A stretch of 52,436 nucleotides of DNA from Pseudomonadota bacterium (GTDB taxonomy: Bacteria > Pseudomonadota > Alphaproteobacteria > Rhizobiales > Xanthobacteraceae). The translations under genes and the position numbers were made by a program. Positions within the stretch are counted from its first letter, which is position 1. The number at the start of each line of letters is the position of its first letter. The stretch is taken from positions 1 to 52,436 of the forward strand of contig JAEWHP010000029.1 in the NCBI GenBank assembly GCA_023387735.1. Direction: 5' to 3'. Under the pieces are notes generated by a model, which was given only the letters and a program-made list of their open reading frames with translations, was not told where the DNA came from and did no database searches. Of this stretch, positions 8,567 to 17,905 are shown piece by piece.

Positions 8567-9142
8567 ATGAACCAGAGAAACCTGCTCGACGTCGACTGGA
8601 GCAAGATCCCGGCGCCGACGGACGATGGCGCAGCGGCGCACCTCGTCGGCATGACGATTCCGCCGATCAGCCTGCTTGCGACCGACGACAATTCGGTGAC
8701 GCTCTCAGCGCTGCCCGGCCGCACGGTAGTGTTCGCCTATCCGCGCACCGGCGAGCCCGGCAAGATCGCGCTGGTCGACGATTGGGATATGATCCCCGGT
8801 GCGCGCGGCTGCACGCCGCAAACCTGCTCGTTCCGCGACCTGTTCGCCGAGTTGAAAGCCGCCGGCGCAAAGCACGTGTTCGGCCTGTCGACGCAGGACA
8901 ATGTCTACCAGACCGAGATGGCGTCACGGCTGCATTTGCCGTTTCCGGTGCTGTCGGATGACAAGCTGGCGCTGACCCGCGCGCTGAAGCTGCCGACGAT
9001 GGAAGTAGCCGACTTGACGCTGATCAAGCGGCTGGCACTGATCGTCGACGACGGGCGCATCACCCACGTGTTCTATCCGGTATTTCCGCCGGACCGTAAC
9101 GCCGGCGATGTCCTTGCGTGGCTGAAGGCAAATCCCGTTTAG
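8567..9142 (+). CDS. Thiol peroxiredoxin (BCP/AhpC-TSA type)
   Basis: 191 residues with a thioredoxin-like fold. The redox motif is GCTPQTCSFRD, equivalent to the GCTxEACxFRD of bacterioferritin-comigratory protein, giving a peroxidatic Cys and a resolving Cys five residues later. Compared with classical BCP, about a dozen residues (around KIALVDDWDMI) are inserted between YPRTGEPG and the motif; I recall this as normal for an alphaproteobacterial subfamily. It reduces hydroperoxides using thioredoxin-like donors (family knowledge). The ribosome binding site is GAGAGGG. It ends in a 3-base overlap with the convergent glycosylase gene. Confidence 0.85.
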   Translation: MNQRNLLDVDWSKIPAPTDDGAAAHLVGMTIPPISLLATDDNSVTLSALPGRTVVFAYPRTGEPGKIALVDDWDMIPGARGCTPQTCSFRDLFAELKAAGAKHVFGLSTQDNVYQTEMASRLHLPFPVLSDDKLALTRALKLPTMEVADLTLIKRLALIVDDGRITHVFYPVFPPDRNAGDVLAWLKANPV

Positions 9143-9795
9143 CTCTTGGCCAGATCCGCACGCACCGTAGCGAAAACGTTGCGAAACATGTCAGGTGTCA
9201 GCACCCGCGTGTTCGTGTTGTAGCGCGAGCAGTGATAGCTGTCGTACAGCCTGATGGCGCCGGCCTGATGCACGGCGCCGTGCCCGAATGGCGCGGCGCC
9301 GTTGCGAATACCCAGCGCCTTCAAGGTCGATTCATGCGCGATCCGCCCGAGTGCCACGATCGCGCGAAGCCTGGGCATGGTGGCAATCGTCGCGATCAGG
9401 AATTGCCGGCAGGTGTTGATCTCGGCCGGCAGCGGCTTGTTCTGCGGCGGCACGCAGCGCACGGCGTTGCTGATCCGGCAGTCGACGAGCTTGAGCCCAT
9501 CGTCGGGCCGCGCCTGATAGACGCCTTTGGCAAAGCCATATTCGAGCAGGGTCGCATACAGCAGGTCGCCGGCGTAGTCGCCGGTGAAGGGACGCCCGGT
9601 TCGATTGGCGCCCTGCAGGCCCGGCGCCAGACCGACGATCAAAAGCTGCGCGTTGGCGTCGCCGAACGAATCGACCGGCGAATTGAACCAGTCCGGTTCG
9701 CGCTTGCGCGCGGCTTCGCGGAACTCGGCGAGCCGCGGGCAAAGCGGGCAATTGCGATCGGGTCTGGTGGGCGGGGAGGCGACGAGGCTGGCCAT
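9139..9795 (-). CDS. Uracil-DNA glycosylase, family 5-like (UdgB)
   Basis: 218 residues. N-terminal cysteines CPLC (16, 19) and later Cys residues fit the Fe-S cluster of family 4/5 uracil-DNA glycosylases. Motif 1 is GLAPGLQGANRTGRPFTGDYAG, in which the usual catalytic Asp/Glu is absent as in family 5. Motif 2 is the region SYHCSRYNTNT, corresponding to the HPS-xxN-TNT of UdgB. It removes uracil and other deaminated bases from DNA. The ATG at 9795 has only a weak ribosome binding site. It converges on the peroxiredoxin gene. Confidence 0.87.
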   Translation of the reverse strand: MASLVASPPTRPDRNCPLCPRLAEFREAARKREPDWFNSPVDSFGDANAQLLIVGLAPGLQGANRTGRPFTGDYAGDLLYATLLEYGFAKGVYQARPDDGLKLVDCRISNAVRCVPPQNKPLPAEINTCRQFLIATIATMPRLRAIVALGRIAHESTLKALGIRNGAAPFGHGAVHQAGAIRLYDSYHCSRYNTNTRVLTPDMFRNVFATVRADLAKS

Positions 9796-9850
9796 CTGGC
9801 TACAGCGCCTTCCGCGGTGGGTACCGGTTCGCGTCAGGAAAGCGCGTCAA

Positions 9851-9891
9851 AATAAAAAAGCCCCGGTTCTGTCTGAATCAGAACCGAGGCT
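9851..9891 (-). terminator. Terminator of NYN-domain gene
   Basis: Stem AGCCCCGGTTCTG / CAGAACCGAGGCT (9859-9871 and 9879-9891) with a 7-base loop; on the minus strand it is followed by TTTTTTATT. It sits 22 bases beyond the stop of the gene at 9914-10543. Confidence 0.9.
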
Positions 9892-9913
9892 CTAGCAGTG
9901 GGCTCGATTATTC

Positions 9914-10543
9914 TCAATCGTCGAAATCTTCATCGGAAGACCGCGGCGCCATGGTGGTCGCGCGCTGCAGGAATTGTGGGGCGTGATGACGGGGTTCGCG
10001 CGGGGCAGGGCGTTCGGAAGGGTCGCGGCCGAGCTTGGACTGCAGCTCGACGAGGTCGGTGAATACGTCGGCCTGGCGCCGCAACTCGTCCGCGATCATC
10101 GGCGGCTGACTCGAAATCGTGGAAACCACGGTGACGCGGACGCCGCGCCGCTGCACCGCTTCCACCAGCGAGCGGAAATCGCCGTCACCCGAAAACAGCA
10201 CGATCTGGTCGACATGCTCGGCGAGCTCCATGGCATCGACCGCGAGTTCGATATCCATGTTGCCCTTCACCTTGCGGCGGCCGCTGGCGTCGATGAATTC
10301 CTTGGTCGCCTTTGTGACGACGGTGTACCCGTTGTAGTCGAGCCAGTCGATCAAGGGACGGATCGAGGAGTATTCCTGATCCTCGATGATTGCCGTGTAG
10401 TAGAACGCGCGCAGCAGCGTACCCCGGCTCTGGAACTCCTTCAGAAGGCGCTTGTAGTCTATGTCGAAACCGAGCGTCTTGGCGGTTGCATAGAGGTTGG
10501 CCCCATCGATGAAGAGCGCGATCTTGTTGGAAACGGGTGACAT
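9914..10543 (-). CDS. NYN-domain (LabA/DUF88) ribonuclease-like protein
   Basis: 209 residues. The NYN (PIN-like) fold is shown by IALFIDGANLY (Asp13), the NMDIELAVDA block (Asp97) and LFSGDGDFRSLVEA (Asp120, Asp122), the acidic residues that coordinate metal in this nuclease superfamily. The C-terminal 50 residues are Pro/Arg-rich, probably disordered, ending in SSDEDFDD. The start at 10543 is preceded by GAGAAAG and gives the standard N-terminus; the longer open frame upstream adds cysteine-rich sequence unlike the family. Likely a cytoplasmic RNA-processing enzyme; the substrate is unknown. Divergent from rpoZ. Confidence 0.87.
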   Translation of the reverse strand: MSPVSNKIALFIDGANLYATAKTLGFDIDYKRLLKEFQSRGTLLRAFYYTAIIEDQEYSSIRPLIDWLDYNGYTVVTKATKEFIDASGRRKVKGNMDIELAVDAMELAEHVDQIVLFSGDGDFRSLVEAVQRRGVRVTVVSTISSQPPMIADELRRQADVFTDLVELQSKLGRDPSERPAPREPRHHAPQFLQRATTMAPRSSDEDFDD

Positions 10544-10898
10544 CAAAGCTTTCTCGCGTTGTTGTTTAAAGACTATAGCGCCGCAGCCAGTGGCTGCGCA
10601 CTTTCCAGTCCTGCAGTCTAAAGTTCGGTGAATCGTGCCCCACGACAATCACCACGGCAATTATGGTCCGGCGAGGGCGAAAAACCTATACTTTTGACGA
10701 TGCAATGAAGAGATTTACTTGTCCTGTGCAGCAACCTCGCCGCGTCTGGACGCTCCGGCCATTCTGGCCCCGAGGTGGGGGTTAGCAGAGCCCATTAGGA
10801 ACGCAAATCACAAATTTAGTCTTGCGAAACCCCCTCGACCGCTATAACTAGCCGCCATAACCGACATATTTGGCCCCAATTTAACGGAGCGACAGTCT
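10544..10898. other. Divergent promoter region NYN gene / rpoZ
   Basis: 355 bases without a convincing gene. It should carry promoters for both neighbours. A plausible rpoZ promoter is CTTGCG at 10821-10826 and CTATAA about 15 bases further; the spacing is short for a sigma-70 site, so this is tentative. No tRNA or known small RNA is recognised. Confidence 0.4.
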
Positions 10899-11291
10899 AT
10901 GGCGCGCGTCACCGTGGAAGATTGCATCGACAAGGTCGACAACCGGTTCGACCTGGTTCTGCTGGCAGCACATCGCGCCCGTATGATTTCCTCCGGATCG
11001 CAACTCACGGTTGATCGCGATAACGACAAGAATCCGGTCGTGTCTCTGCGGGAAATCGCCGATTCGACGATTTCGCCGGAAGATTTGCGGGAGGAACTGG
11101 TTCATTCCCTGCAGAAGTTCGTCGAGGTCGACGAGCCAGAGCCCGATACCGTGCCGCTGATCGGCTCGGCCGGCGCCAGCGTCGATGCCGACGACACCGA
11201 GGTCGCGGTCGAGCGCATGACCGAGGAAGAACTCCTGAAGGGCCTCGAGGGCCTGGCGCCTCCGGAAGAGCAGCCCGAAGAGGACGAATAG
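10899..11291 (+). CDS. rpoZ: RNA polymerase omega subunit
   Basis: 130 residues starting MARVTVEDCIDKVDNRFDLV, the conserved omega N-terminus, with LLAAHRARMISSG and the conserved NDKNPVVSLREIAD block. Omega helps assemble beta-prime into RNA polymerase and carries part of a ppGpp-binding site in proteobacteria. The acidic C-terminal tail (EEQPEEDE) is typical of alphaproteobacteria. GGAG precedes the ATG and a strong terminator follows. The next gene is the ppGpp synthetase/hydrolase, a conserved rpoZ-spoT arrangement. Confidence 0.97.
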   Translation: MARVTVEDCIDKVDNRFDLVLLAAHRARMISSGSQLTVDRDNDKNPVVSLREIADSTISPEDLREELVHSLQKFVEVDEPEPDTVPLIGSAGASVDADDTEVAVERMTEEELLKGLEGLAPPEEQPEEDE

Positions 11292-11336
11292 TCCGGATTG
11301 TCGATCCGCTACGTCCTCAAACTCCCCGATCTGTGC

Positions 11337-11371
11337 AAGGCCCGGATATTTGTCCGGGCCTTTGCTTTTGT
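11337..11371 (+). terminator. Terminator of rpoZ
   Basis: AAGGCCCGGA / TCCGGGCCTT stem with a short ATTT-type loop, followed by TTGCTTTTG. It is 45 bases after the rpoZ stop, so rsh probably has its own promoter in 11372-11584. Confidence 0.9.
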
Positions 11372-11584
11372 TCACGTTTTTGCGGCTACGATGCGTGCCG
11401 GCGGGCGCAGTCCAGGCCGGCTGGCTCGATTCGCCGTATCCGGGTCGCCGATTTGGCACTGGCCGGCTACGAGCCATGCGAAAGTGAACGTTTGGTGGCC
11501 GGAATGGGGGTGCAGCCCCGTTCGAAAACGCATTAGATTTGAGATGGCGGCACGACGGGTCCGCGGGAAAAGGGCAGTGAATTA

Positions 11585-13879
11585 ATGGCGTATTGGCGCC
11601 GAAATCCCCGGCAAATGCAGGCCGCAACCAACCAGGTCGCGGCCGCGCCGACGTCGTCTGTGACGGAACGGCCCAAGTCACCGCGCTCGCGCATGATGCG
11701 GCAATACGACCTCGTAGAGCGCGTCCGGTCGTACAACCCCGATACGAACGAGGACCTGCTCAACCGCGCCTACGTCTACGCCATGAAGGCGCACGGCACG
11801 CAGACGCGGGCCTCCGGCGATCCCTATTTCTCGCATCCGCTCGAGGTCGCGGCGATCCTGACCAACCTCAAGCTCGACGATGCCACCATCGTCGCTGCCC
11901 TGCTGCACGACACCATCGAGGACACCGAGGCGACGCGCGCCGAAATCGACCATGTGTTCGGTCACGAGATCGGCGTGCTGGTGGAGGGGCTCACCAAGCT
12001 GAAACGGCTGGAACTGGTCTCGCGCGAGGCCAAGCAGGCCGAGAACCTGCGCAAGCTGCTGCTCGCAATCGCCGACGACGTTCGCGTCCTCCTGATCAAG
12101 CTCGCCGACCGCCTGCACAACATGCGCACGCTGGAATTCGTGCCGCCCGCCTCGCGCCGCCGCATCGCGGAGGAGACGCTGGACATCTATGCGCCGCTCG
12201 CCGGCCGCATGGGCATGCAGGAGATGCGGGAGGAACTGGAGGATCTCTCGTTCCACACGCTCGATCCGGAAGCCTATGCCGTGGTGAAGCAGCGGCTCGA
12301 TGCGCTCGCCGACCGCAACCGCAATCTGATCGGCGAGATCGAGACCCAGCTCTCCAGGAATCTGCAGAAGAACGGTATCACCGCGCGCGTCTACGGCCGC
12401 CGCAAGCAGCCGTTTTCGATCTGGACCAAGATGGAGCGCAAGTCGGTCGGCTTCGAACAGCTCTCCGATATCTACGGCTTCCGCGTCGTGATGCAGGATG
12501 TCGAAGCCTGCTACCGCGCGCTCGGCGTGGTGCACACCACCTGGCCGGTGGTGCCCGGCCGCTTCAAGGACTACATCTCGACGCCGAAGCAGAACGACTA
12601 CCGTTCGCTCCACACCACCGTGATCGGTCCCGGCAACCAGCGGGTCGAGCTGCAGATCCGCACCGAGGAAATGAACCAGATCGCGGAATTCGGTATCGCC
12701 GCGCACGCGTTCTACAAGGAAGGCATGGGCTCGCCGACCGAGCGGCTCAAGCATGAGTCGAACGCCTTTGCCTGGCTGCGCCATACCGTCGGCATCCTTT
12801 CCCAGAGCGCCAATCCGGAAGAGTTTCTCGAGCACACCAAGCTGGAGCTGTTCCACGATCAGGTGTTCTGCTTCACGCCGAAGGGCAAGCTGATCGCGCT
12901 GCCGCGCCAGGCCAACGTGATCGACTTCGCCTATGCGGTTCACACCGACGTCGGCAATTCGGCGGTCGGCTGCAAGATCAACGGCAAGTTCGCGCCCTTG
13001 TCGTCCGAACTGCAGAACGGCGACGAGGTCGAGGTTCTAACCTCGGCCGCGCAGTCTGCGCCGCCCTCGGCCTGGGAATCGCTCGCCGTCACCGGCAAGG
13101 CCCGCGCCGCGATCCGCCGCGCGACGCGTACCGCGGTGCGCGATCAATATGCCGGCCTCGGCCGCCGTATCGTCGATCGCCTGTTTGCCCGCGCCAAGAT
13201 CGAATATGCCGACGACAAGCTGAAAGGTGCCTTGCCGCGACTGGCGCGCACCTCGATCGAGGACGTGATGGCCTCGGTCGGGCGCGGCGAGCTCAAGGCC
13301 TCCGACGTCGCCCGCGCCATGTATCCGGACTACAAGGAAGAGCGGATGGTGCGCTACGGGGTCAAGAAGAGCCTCGCGGTGAAACTGAAGCTGAAATCGG
13401 AGCCGCCGCATCCGGCGCGCAGCGCCTCCGTCATCCCGGTGCGCGGCATCAATTCCGATCTGCCGGTGAAGTTCGCGCCGAACGGCGGCGCGGTGCCGGG
13501 CGACCGCATCGTCGGCATCGTGACGCCGGGCGAGGGAATCACGATCTACCCGATCCAGTCGCCGGCGCTGAAGGACTTCGAGGAAGAGCCGGAGCGCTGG
13601 CTCGACGTCCGCTGGGATATCGACGAGACCATGCCGCAGCGTTTCCCGGCGCGGATACTGGTTCACAACGTCAACGAACCCGGCAGCCTCGCCCAGGTCG
13701 CCACCGTGATCGCCGAGCATGACGGCAATATCGACAATATCAGCATGTCGCGCCGTTCGCCCGACTTCACCGAACTCACGATCGACCTCGAGGTCTATGA
13801 CCTGAAGCATCTCAGCGCTATCATCGCCCAGTTGCGCGCCAAGGCCGTGGTCGCACGGGTCGAGCGCGTCAATGGGTGA
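11585..13879 (+). CDS. rsh: Bifunctional (p)ppGpp synthetase/hydrolase (RelA/SpoT homologue)
   Basis: 764 residues. The N-terminal HD hydrolase domain contains YFSHPLEV and ALLHDTIEDTEA (His108-Asp109). The synthetase domain has YGRRKQPFSIWTKM, IYGFRVV, DYISTPKQNDYRSLHT. It is followed by a TGS domain (FTPKGKLIALPRQANVIDFA) and a C-terminal ACT domain (HNVNEPGSLAQVATVIAEH). An intact HD motif plus synthetase indicates the single bifunctional Rsh usual in alphaproteobacteria. It controls the stringent response. I keep ATG 11585, which has an AAAAGGG-type site; an alternative is the ATG pair at 11693/11696, where homology to the family begins but no ribosome binding site is visible. Confidence 0.95.
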   Translation: MAYWRRNPRQMQAATNQVAAAPTSSVTERPKSPRSRMMRQYDLVERVRSYNPDTNEDLLNRAYVYAMKAHGTQTRASGDPYFSHPLEVAAILTNLKLDDATIVAALLHDTIEDTEATRAEIDHVFGHEIGVLVEGLTKLKRLELVSREAKQAENLRKLLLAIADDVRVLLIKLADRLHNMRTLEFVPPASRRRIAEETLDIYAPLAGRMGMQEMREELEDLSFHTLDPEAYAVVKQRLDALADRNRNLIGEIETQLSRNLQKNGITARVYGRRKQPFSIWTKMERKSVGFEQLSDIYGFRVVMQDVEACYRALGVVHTTWPVVPGRFKDYISTPKQNDYRSLHTTVIGPGNQRVELQIRTEEMNQIAEFGIAAHAFYKEGMGSPTERLKHESNAFAWLRHTVGILSQSANPEEFLEHTKLELFHDQVFCFTPKGKLIALPRQANVIDFAYAVHTDVGNSAVGCKINGKFAPLSSELQNGDEVEVLTSAAQSAPPSAWESLAVTGKARAAIRRATRTAVRDQYAGLGRRIVDRLFARAKIEYADDKLKGALPRLARTSIEDVMASVGRGELKASDVARAMYPDYKEERMVRYGVKKSLAVKLKLKSEPPHPARSASVIPVRGINSDLPVKFAPNGGAVPGDRIVGIVTPGEGITIYPIQSPALKDFEEEPERWLDVRWDIDETMPQRFPARILVHNVNEPGSLAQVATVIAEHDGNIDNISMSRRSPDFTELTIDLEVYDLKHLSAIIAQLRAKAVVARVERVNG

Positions 13880-13913
13880 GTCCACCTGCTAGATTGCCTG
13901 AAGAGTCCTGCAA

Positions 13914-14678
13914 ATGCCCGTTCTTCCGCTGCGCCTCGGCGTCAACATCGATCACGTCGCAACCTTGCGCAACGCGCGGGGCGGCACGCGGCCGGACCCG
14001 GTGCGCGCCGCACTCGCCGCGATCGAGGCCGGCGCCGACGGCATCACCGCGCATCTGCGCGAGGATCGCCGCCATATCCGTGACGCCGACATGACCCGCC
14101 TCAAGGCCGAGATATCGAAGCCGCTGAACTTCGAGATGGCGGCGACCGAGGACATGCTGCGGATATCGCTCGCCACCAAACCCCACGCGGTCTGCCTGGT
14201 GCCCGAGCGCCGCGAGGAGTTGACCACCGAGGGCGGCCTCGACGTGGTCGGCCAGCATAATGCGCTGGCGCCCTTCATTGCCCGGCTCAACGATGCCGGC
14301 ATCCGGGTGTCGCTGTTCATCTCTGCCGATCCCGCCCAGATCGAGATGGCGGCAAGGCTGCGTGCGCCTGTGATCGAGATCCACACCGGCGGCTGGTGCG
14401 ACGCCGTGGTCGACGGCCATACGCAGAAGGCCGAGGCGGAATGGCAGCGAATCGTGACGGGCGCTGCATTGGCGCGCGCCGCGGGGCTCGAGGTGCACGC
14501 CGGCCACGGCCTCGACTACGACACCGCCGAGACGATCTCCGCGCTGCCCGAAATCGCCGAACTCAACATCGGCTATTTCATGATGGGAGAGGCGCTGTTC
14601 GTCGGCCTTGGCGAGACCGTGCGGCAGATGCGCGCCGCGATGGACCGCGGCCGGCAGCGGATCGCGGACCGGCGATGA
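13914..14678 (+). CDS. pdxJ: Pyridoxine 5'-phosphate synthase
   Basis: 254 residues beginning with the PdxJ signature LRLGVNIDHVATLRNARGG and continuing with GADGITAHLREDRRHI, VCLVPERREE and GLEVHAGHGLDY. It condenses 1-deoxyxylulose 5-phosphate with 3-amino-2-oxopropyl phosphate to make pyridoxine phosphate (DXP-dependent vitamin B6 route). The ribosome binding site AAGAG lies ahead of the ATG. The stop codon overlaps the acpS start (ATGA), a conserved pdxJ-acpS pair. Confidence 0.97.
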   Translation: MPVLPLRLGVNIDHVATLRNARGGTRPDPVRAALAAIEAGADGITAHLREDRRHIRDADMTRLKAEISKPLNFEMAATEDMLRISLATKPHAVCLVPERREELTTEGGLDVVGQHNALAPFIARLNDAGIRVSLFISADPAQIEMAARLRAPVIEIHTGGWCDAVVDGHTQKAEAEWQRIVTGAALARAAGLEVHAGHGLDYDTAETISALPEIAELNIGYFMMGEALFVGLGETVRQMRAAMDRGRQRIADRR

Positions 14679-15094
14679 TCATCGGCATCGGTTCCGACCT
14701 GATCGACATCACCCGCGTGGCCAGGGTGATCGAACGTCACGGCGACCGCTTCCTCGAGCGCATCTTCACCGACGCCGAGCGGGCCAGGGCGGCGCGGCGC
14801 GCCAAGAGCGAAAAGATGGTGGTGGCAACCTATGCCAAGCGGTTCGCCGCCAAGGAGGCCTGTTCCAAGGCGCTCGGCACCGGCATCCGGCGCGGTGTCT
14901 GGTGGCGGGACATGGGGGTCGTAAACCTGCCGGGGGGGCGTCCGACGATGCAACTGACCGGCGGCGCGCTGGCCCGGCTGGAGGCACTGACGCCGGAGGG
15001 GTTCGAGGCGCGTATCGATCTGTCGATTACGGACGACTGGCCGCTGGCGCAGGCCTTCGTCATAATTTCGGCGGTCGCGCCCGGCAAATCATGA
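14675..15094 (+). CDS. acpS: Holo-[acyl-carrier-protein] synthase
   Basis: 139 residues. IIGIGSDLIDITRV carries the Mg-binding Asp and RFAAKEACSKALGTGI the second metal ligand Glu, both diagnostic of the AcpS 4'-phosphopantetheinyl transferase. It transfers phosphopantetheine from CoA to acyl carrier protein, activating fatty acid synthesis. The ATG overlaps the pdxJ stop by 4 bases, so translation is coupled. Downstream, 281 bases separate it from lepB. Confidence 0.97.
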   Translation: MIIGIGSDLIDITRVARVIERHGDRFLERIFTDAERARAARRAKSEKMVVATYAKRFAAKEACSKALGTGIRRGVWWRDMGVVNLPGGRPTMQLTGGALARLEALTPEGFEARIDLSITDDWPLAQAFVIISAVAPGKS

Positions 15095-15375
15095 ATCGTG
15101 CAGTCGTGGGTGCCGGGGAAGTGTGATAAAACTAAAAAATCTTTGAATTATCAATGGATTGGAAAGTTTTTACGAGGCGCTTGATTGCGCCCCCACGAAC
15201 AACCGTCTAAAACGCCGCTGCGAGAACTTCGAGCCGGGACCGATTCAGGTTAGCGCCGGAATTGGCCCTCAACTTCAGTATTGAGACCGTTTTCCGGACG
15301 CGAATGGATAGCGATTCGCGCGCGGAAAACAGTTCTGCCACCATGCGGGCGAAGCTCGCGGGAATTGGGAAAGCG

Positions 15376-16134
15376 ATGAGTGTGACATCCGGCACAAAAT
15401 CTGAAAGCGGCTTGGGTGAAACCATCCGCGTCGTCATCCACGCTCTCCTGATCGCGCTGGTGATCCGAACCTTCCTGTTCCAGCCCTTCAACATCCCGTC
15501 GGGATCGATGAAGGCGACGCTCCTGGTCGGCGACTATCTGTTCGTTTCGAAATATTCCTACGGCTACAGCCACTATTCGATTCCGCTGTCGCCGCCGCTG
15601 TTCTCCGGCCGTATCTTCGGCTCCGAGCCGAACCGCGGCGACATCGTCGTGTTCCGGCTGCCCAAGGACGACTCCACCGACTACATCAAGCGCGTGATCG
15701 GCCTGCCGGGCGACCGCATCCAGATGAGGGAAGGGCTGCTCTACATCAACGACAAGCCGATCAAACGCGAGCGCCTGTCCGACTTCATCGGCGAAGACCC
15801 CTGCGGCTCCGACGCCACCGCGCGCGTCAAGCGCTGGAAGGAGACGCTGCCGAACGGCGTGAGCTACGAAACGCTCGATTGCGTCGACAACGGCTTCTAC
15901 GACAACACCAATGTCTACACCGTGCCACCCGGCCATTTCTTCATGATGGGCGACAACCGGGACAATTCGACCGACAGCCGCGTGCTGTCGGCGGTCGGCT
16001 ATGTGCCGTTCCAGAACATCGTCGGCCGGGCGCAGATGATCTTCTTCTCCATTGCCGAGGGCGAACACGCCTGGATGTTCTGGCGCTGGCCGACCTCGGT
16101 TCGCTGGAATCGTATCTTCTCAATCGTGCGATGA
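15376..16134 (+). CDS. lepB: Signal peptidase I
   Basis: 252 residues. A single N-terminal membrane anchor (VIHALLIALVIRTFLF) is followed by the catalytic Ser in NIPSGSMKATL (Ser44) and the catalytic Lys in YIKRVIGLPGDR (Lys105), then the conserved MMGDNRDNSTDSR box. It cleaves signal peptides of exported proteins on the periplasmic face. The frame is open further upstream, to 15262, but MSVTSG at 15376 is the family-like N-terminus and has a GGGAAAG site close by; the distance is slightly short, so the start is probable rather than certain. The stop overlaps the rnc ATG. Confidence 0.95.
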   Translation: MSVTSGTKSESGLGETIRVVIHALLIALVIRTFLFQPFNIPSGSMKATLLVGDYLFVSKYSYGYSHYSIPLSPPLFSGRIFGSEPNRGDIVVFRLPKDDSTDYIKRVIGLPGDRIQMREGLLYINDKPIKRERLSDFIGEDPCGSDATARVKRWKETLPNGVSYETLDCVDNGFYDNTNVYTVPPGHFFMMGDNRDNSTDSRVLSAVGYVPFQNIVGRAQMIFFSIAEGEHAWMFWRWPTSVRWNRIFSIVR

Positions 16135-16949
16135 ACGACGACACATCGATCATTCCAGATCCAGCGACCTCGGGTGAGCCGGGCCGGCAGGAGGACGCCG
16201 CTCGCGAAGCCGCGCCCAAAAAGCGGCGCGGCAAGGCCGGCGCCAAGGCGGCGGCTGCGGCGATCGAAGGCCGCATCGGCTACAAGTTTGCCGATCCCGC
16301 GCTGCTGGTGACCGCGTTCACGCATGTCTCCGCGCTGAAGCCGGCGACGCGCCATCGCGCCGACAGCTATCAGCGCCTCGAGTTCCTCGGCGACCATGTG
16401 CTCGGGCTGATCATCTCCGACATGCTGTACCGCGCCTATCCGCGCGCCGACGAGGGCGAGCTGTCGAAGCGGCTGGCCGATCTCGTGCGCAAGGAAAGCT
16501 GCGCCGACGTCGCCAAGTCGCTCGGGCTGCTCGAGGACATCAAGCTCGGCGCGGTCGGTGCAGGCGCGGGCGCGCGGCTGCGCAAGTCCGTGCTCGGCGA
16601 CATCTGCGAGGCCGTTATCGGCGCGATCTATCTCGACGGCGGCTATGCGGCGGCGTCGCAATTCGTCGAGCGCAACTGGCTGGAGCGGATGCGAAAGCCG
16701 CGCCGGCCGCTGCGCGATCCCAAGACGGTGCTGCAGGAATGGGCCCAGAGCAAGGGCCTGCCGACCCCGGTCTATCGCGAGATCGAGCGCACCGGCCCGC
16801 ATCACGACCCGCAATTCCGCGTCGCCGTCGACCTGCCCGGGCTGGCGCCTGCGGAAGGCGTCGGCGGCTCCAAGCGTGCGGCTGAAAAGGTTGCGGCGTC
16901 AGCGATGATCGAGCGCGAAGGCGTGGGCGGCAGCAGCAATGACAGTTGA
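16131..16949 (+). CDS. rnc: Ribonuclease III
   Basis: 272 residues. After an Ala/Lys-rich N-terminal extension of about 45 residues comes the RNase III catalytic domain with the signature YQRLEFLGDHVLGLIISD and the second acidic cluster GDICEAVIGAIYLDGG. A dsRNA-binding domain follows (KTVLQEWAQSKGLPTPVY to the GGSKRAAEKVAASAMIE helix). It processes rRNA precursors and double-stranded RNAs. The ATG overlaps the lepB stop, and the end overlaps the era start by 11 bases. The lepB-rnc-era-recO order is classical. Confidence 0.97.
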   Translation: MNDDTSIIPDPATSGEPGRQEDAAREAAPKKRRGKAGAKAAAAAIEGRIGYKFADPALLVTAFTHVSALKPATRHRADSYQRLEFLGDHVLGLIISDMLYRAYPRADEGELSKRLADLVRKESCADVAKSLGLLEDIKLGAVGAGAGARLRKSVLGDICEAVIGAIYLDGGYAAASQFVERNWLERMRKPRRPLRDPKTVLQEWAQSKGLPTPVYREIERTGPHHDPQFRVAVDLPGLAPAEGVGGSKRAAEKVAASAMIEREGVGGSSNDS

Positions 16950-17868
16950 AGCGTCACCTGCCGCTGGTTCTGGCGAAACCCGCTGCGGCTTCGTCGCGCT
17001 GATCGGCGCGCCCAACGTCGGCAAGTCCACGCTCGTCAATGCGCTCGTCGGCTCCAAGGTCACGATCGTATCCCGCAAGGTGCAGACTACGCGGGCGCTG
17101 ATCCGCGGCATCGTGATCGAGGATAACGCCCAGATCATCCTGGTCGATACGCCCGGCATCTTCTTGCCCAAACGAAGGCTCGACCGCGCCATGGTCTCCA
17201 CCGCCTGGAGCGGCGCCCATGACGCCGACCTCGTCTGCGTGCTGCTCGATGCCAAAGCCGGCATCGACGAGGAGGCCGACGCGATCCTGAACAAGCTGGC
17301 GTCGGTTGCGCACCCAAAAATCCTGGTGTTGAACAAGATCGACCTGATCCCGCGCGAGAAATTGCTGGCGCTGGCGCAGGCCGCCAACGCGCGCATGAAA
17401 TTCGAGCACACCTTCATGATCTCGGCGCTGTCGGGCGACGGCGTCGACGATCTGCGCAAGGTCCTTGCGAAGATGGTGCCGCCGGGGCCGTTCCACTATC
17501 CGGAAGATCAGATGTCGGATGCGCCGATGCGGCATCTGGCGGCGGAAATCACCCGGGAAAAGATCTATCGCCAGCTGCACCAGGAACTGCCGTATCAGTC
17601 GACGGTCGAGACCGACAGCTGGACCGAGCGCAAGGACAAGTCGGTTCGGATCGAACAGACGATCTTTGTCGAGCGCGAAAGCCAGCGCAAGATCGTGCTC
17701 GGCAAGGGCGGCGCCACCATCAAGTCGATCGGCGCCGAATCGCGCAAGGAGATCGCCGAAATCGTGGGTGTGCCGGTGCACCTGTTCCTGTTCGTGAAGG
17801 TGCGCGAGAACTGGGGCGACGATCCGGACCGCTACCGGGAAATGGGGCTGGAATTCCCCAAGGAATAG
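16939..17868 (+). CDS. era: GTPase Era (30S ribosome assembly)
   Basis: 309 residues. G1 GAPNVGKST, G2 region KVQTTRALIRG, G3 DTPGIF and G4 LNKIDL are all present, followed by a C-terminal KH domain with IVLGKGGATIKSIG. Era binds the 3' end of 16S rRNA and couples ribosome maturation to growth. It starts inside the 3' end of rnc, showing translational coupling. Confidence 0.97.
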   Translation: MTVEASPAAGSGETRCGFVALIGAPNVGKSTLVNALVGSKVTIVSRKVQTTRALIRGIVIEDNAQIILVDTPGIFLPKRRLDRAMVSTAWSGAHDADLVCVLLDAKAGIDEEADAILNKLASVAHPKILVLNKIDLIPREKLLALAQAANARMKFEHTFMISALSGDGVDDLRKVLAKMVPPGPFHYPEDQMSDAPMRHLAAEITREKIYRQLHQELPYQSTVETDSWTERKDKSVRIEQTIFVERESQRKIVLGKGGATIKSIGAESRKEIAEIVGVPVHLFLFVKVRENWGDDPDRYREMGLEFPKE

Positions 17869-17905
17869 CCAGACAACAATGCGTCAATAACGAAGAACAT
17901 GCGCG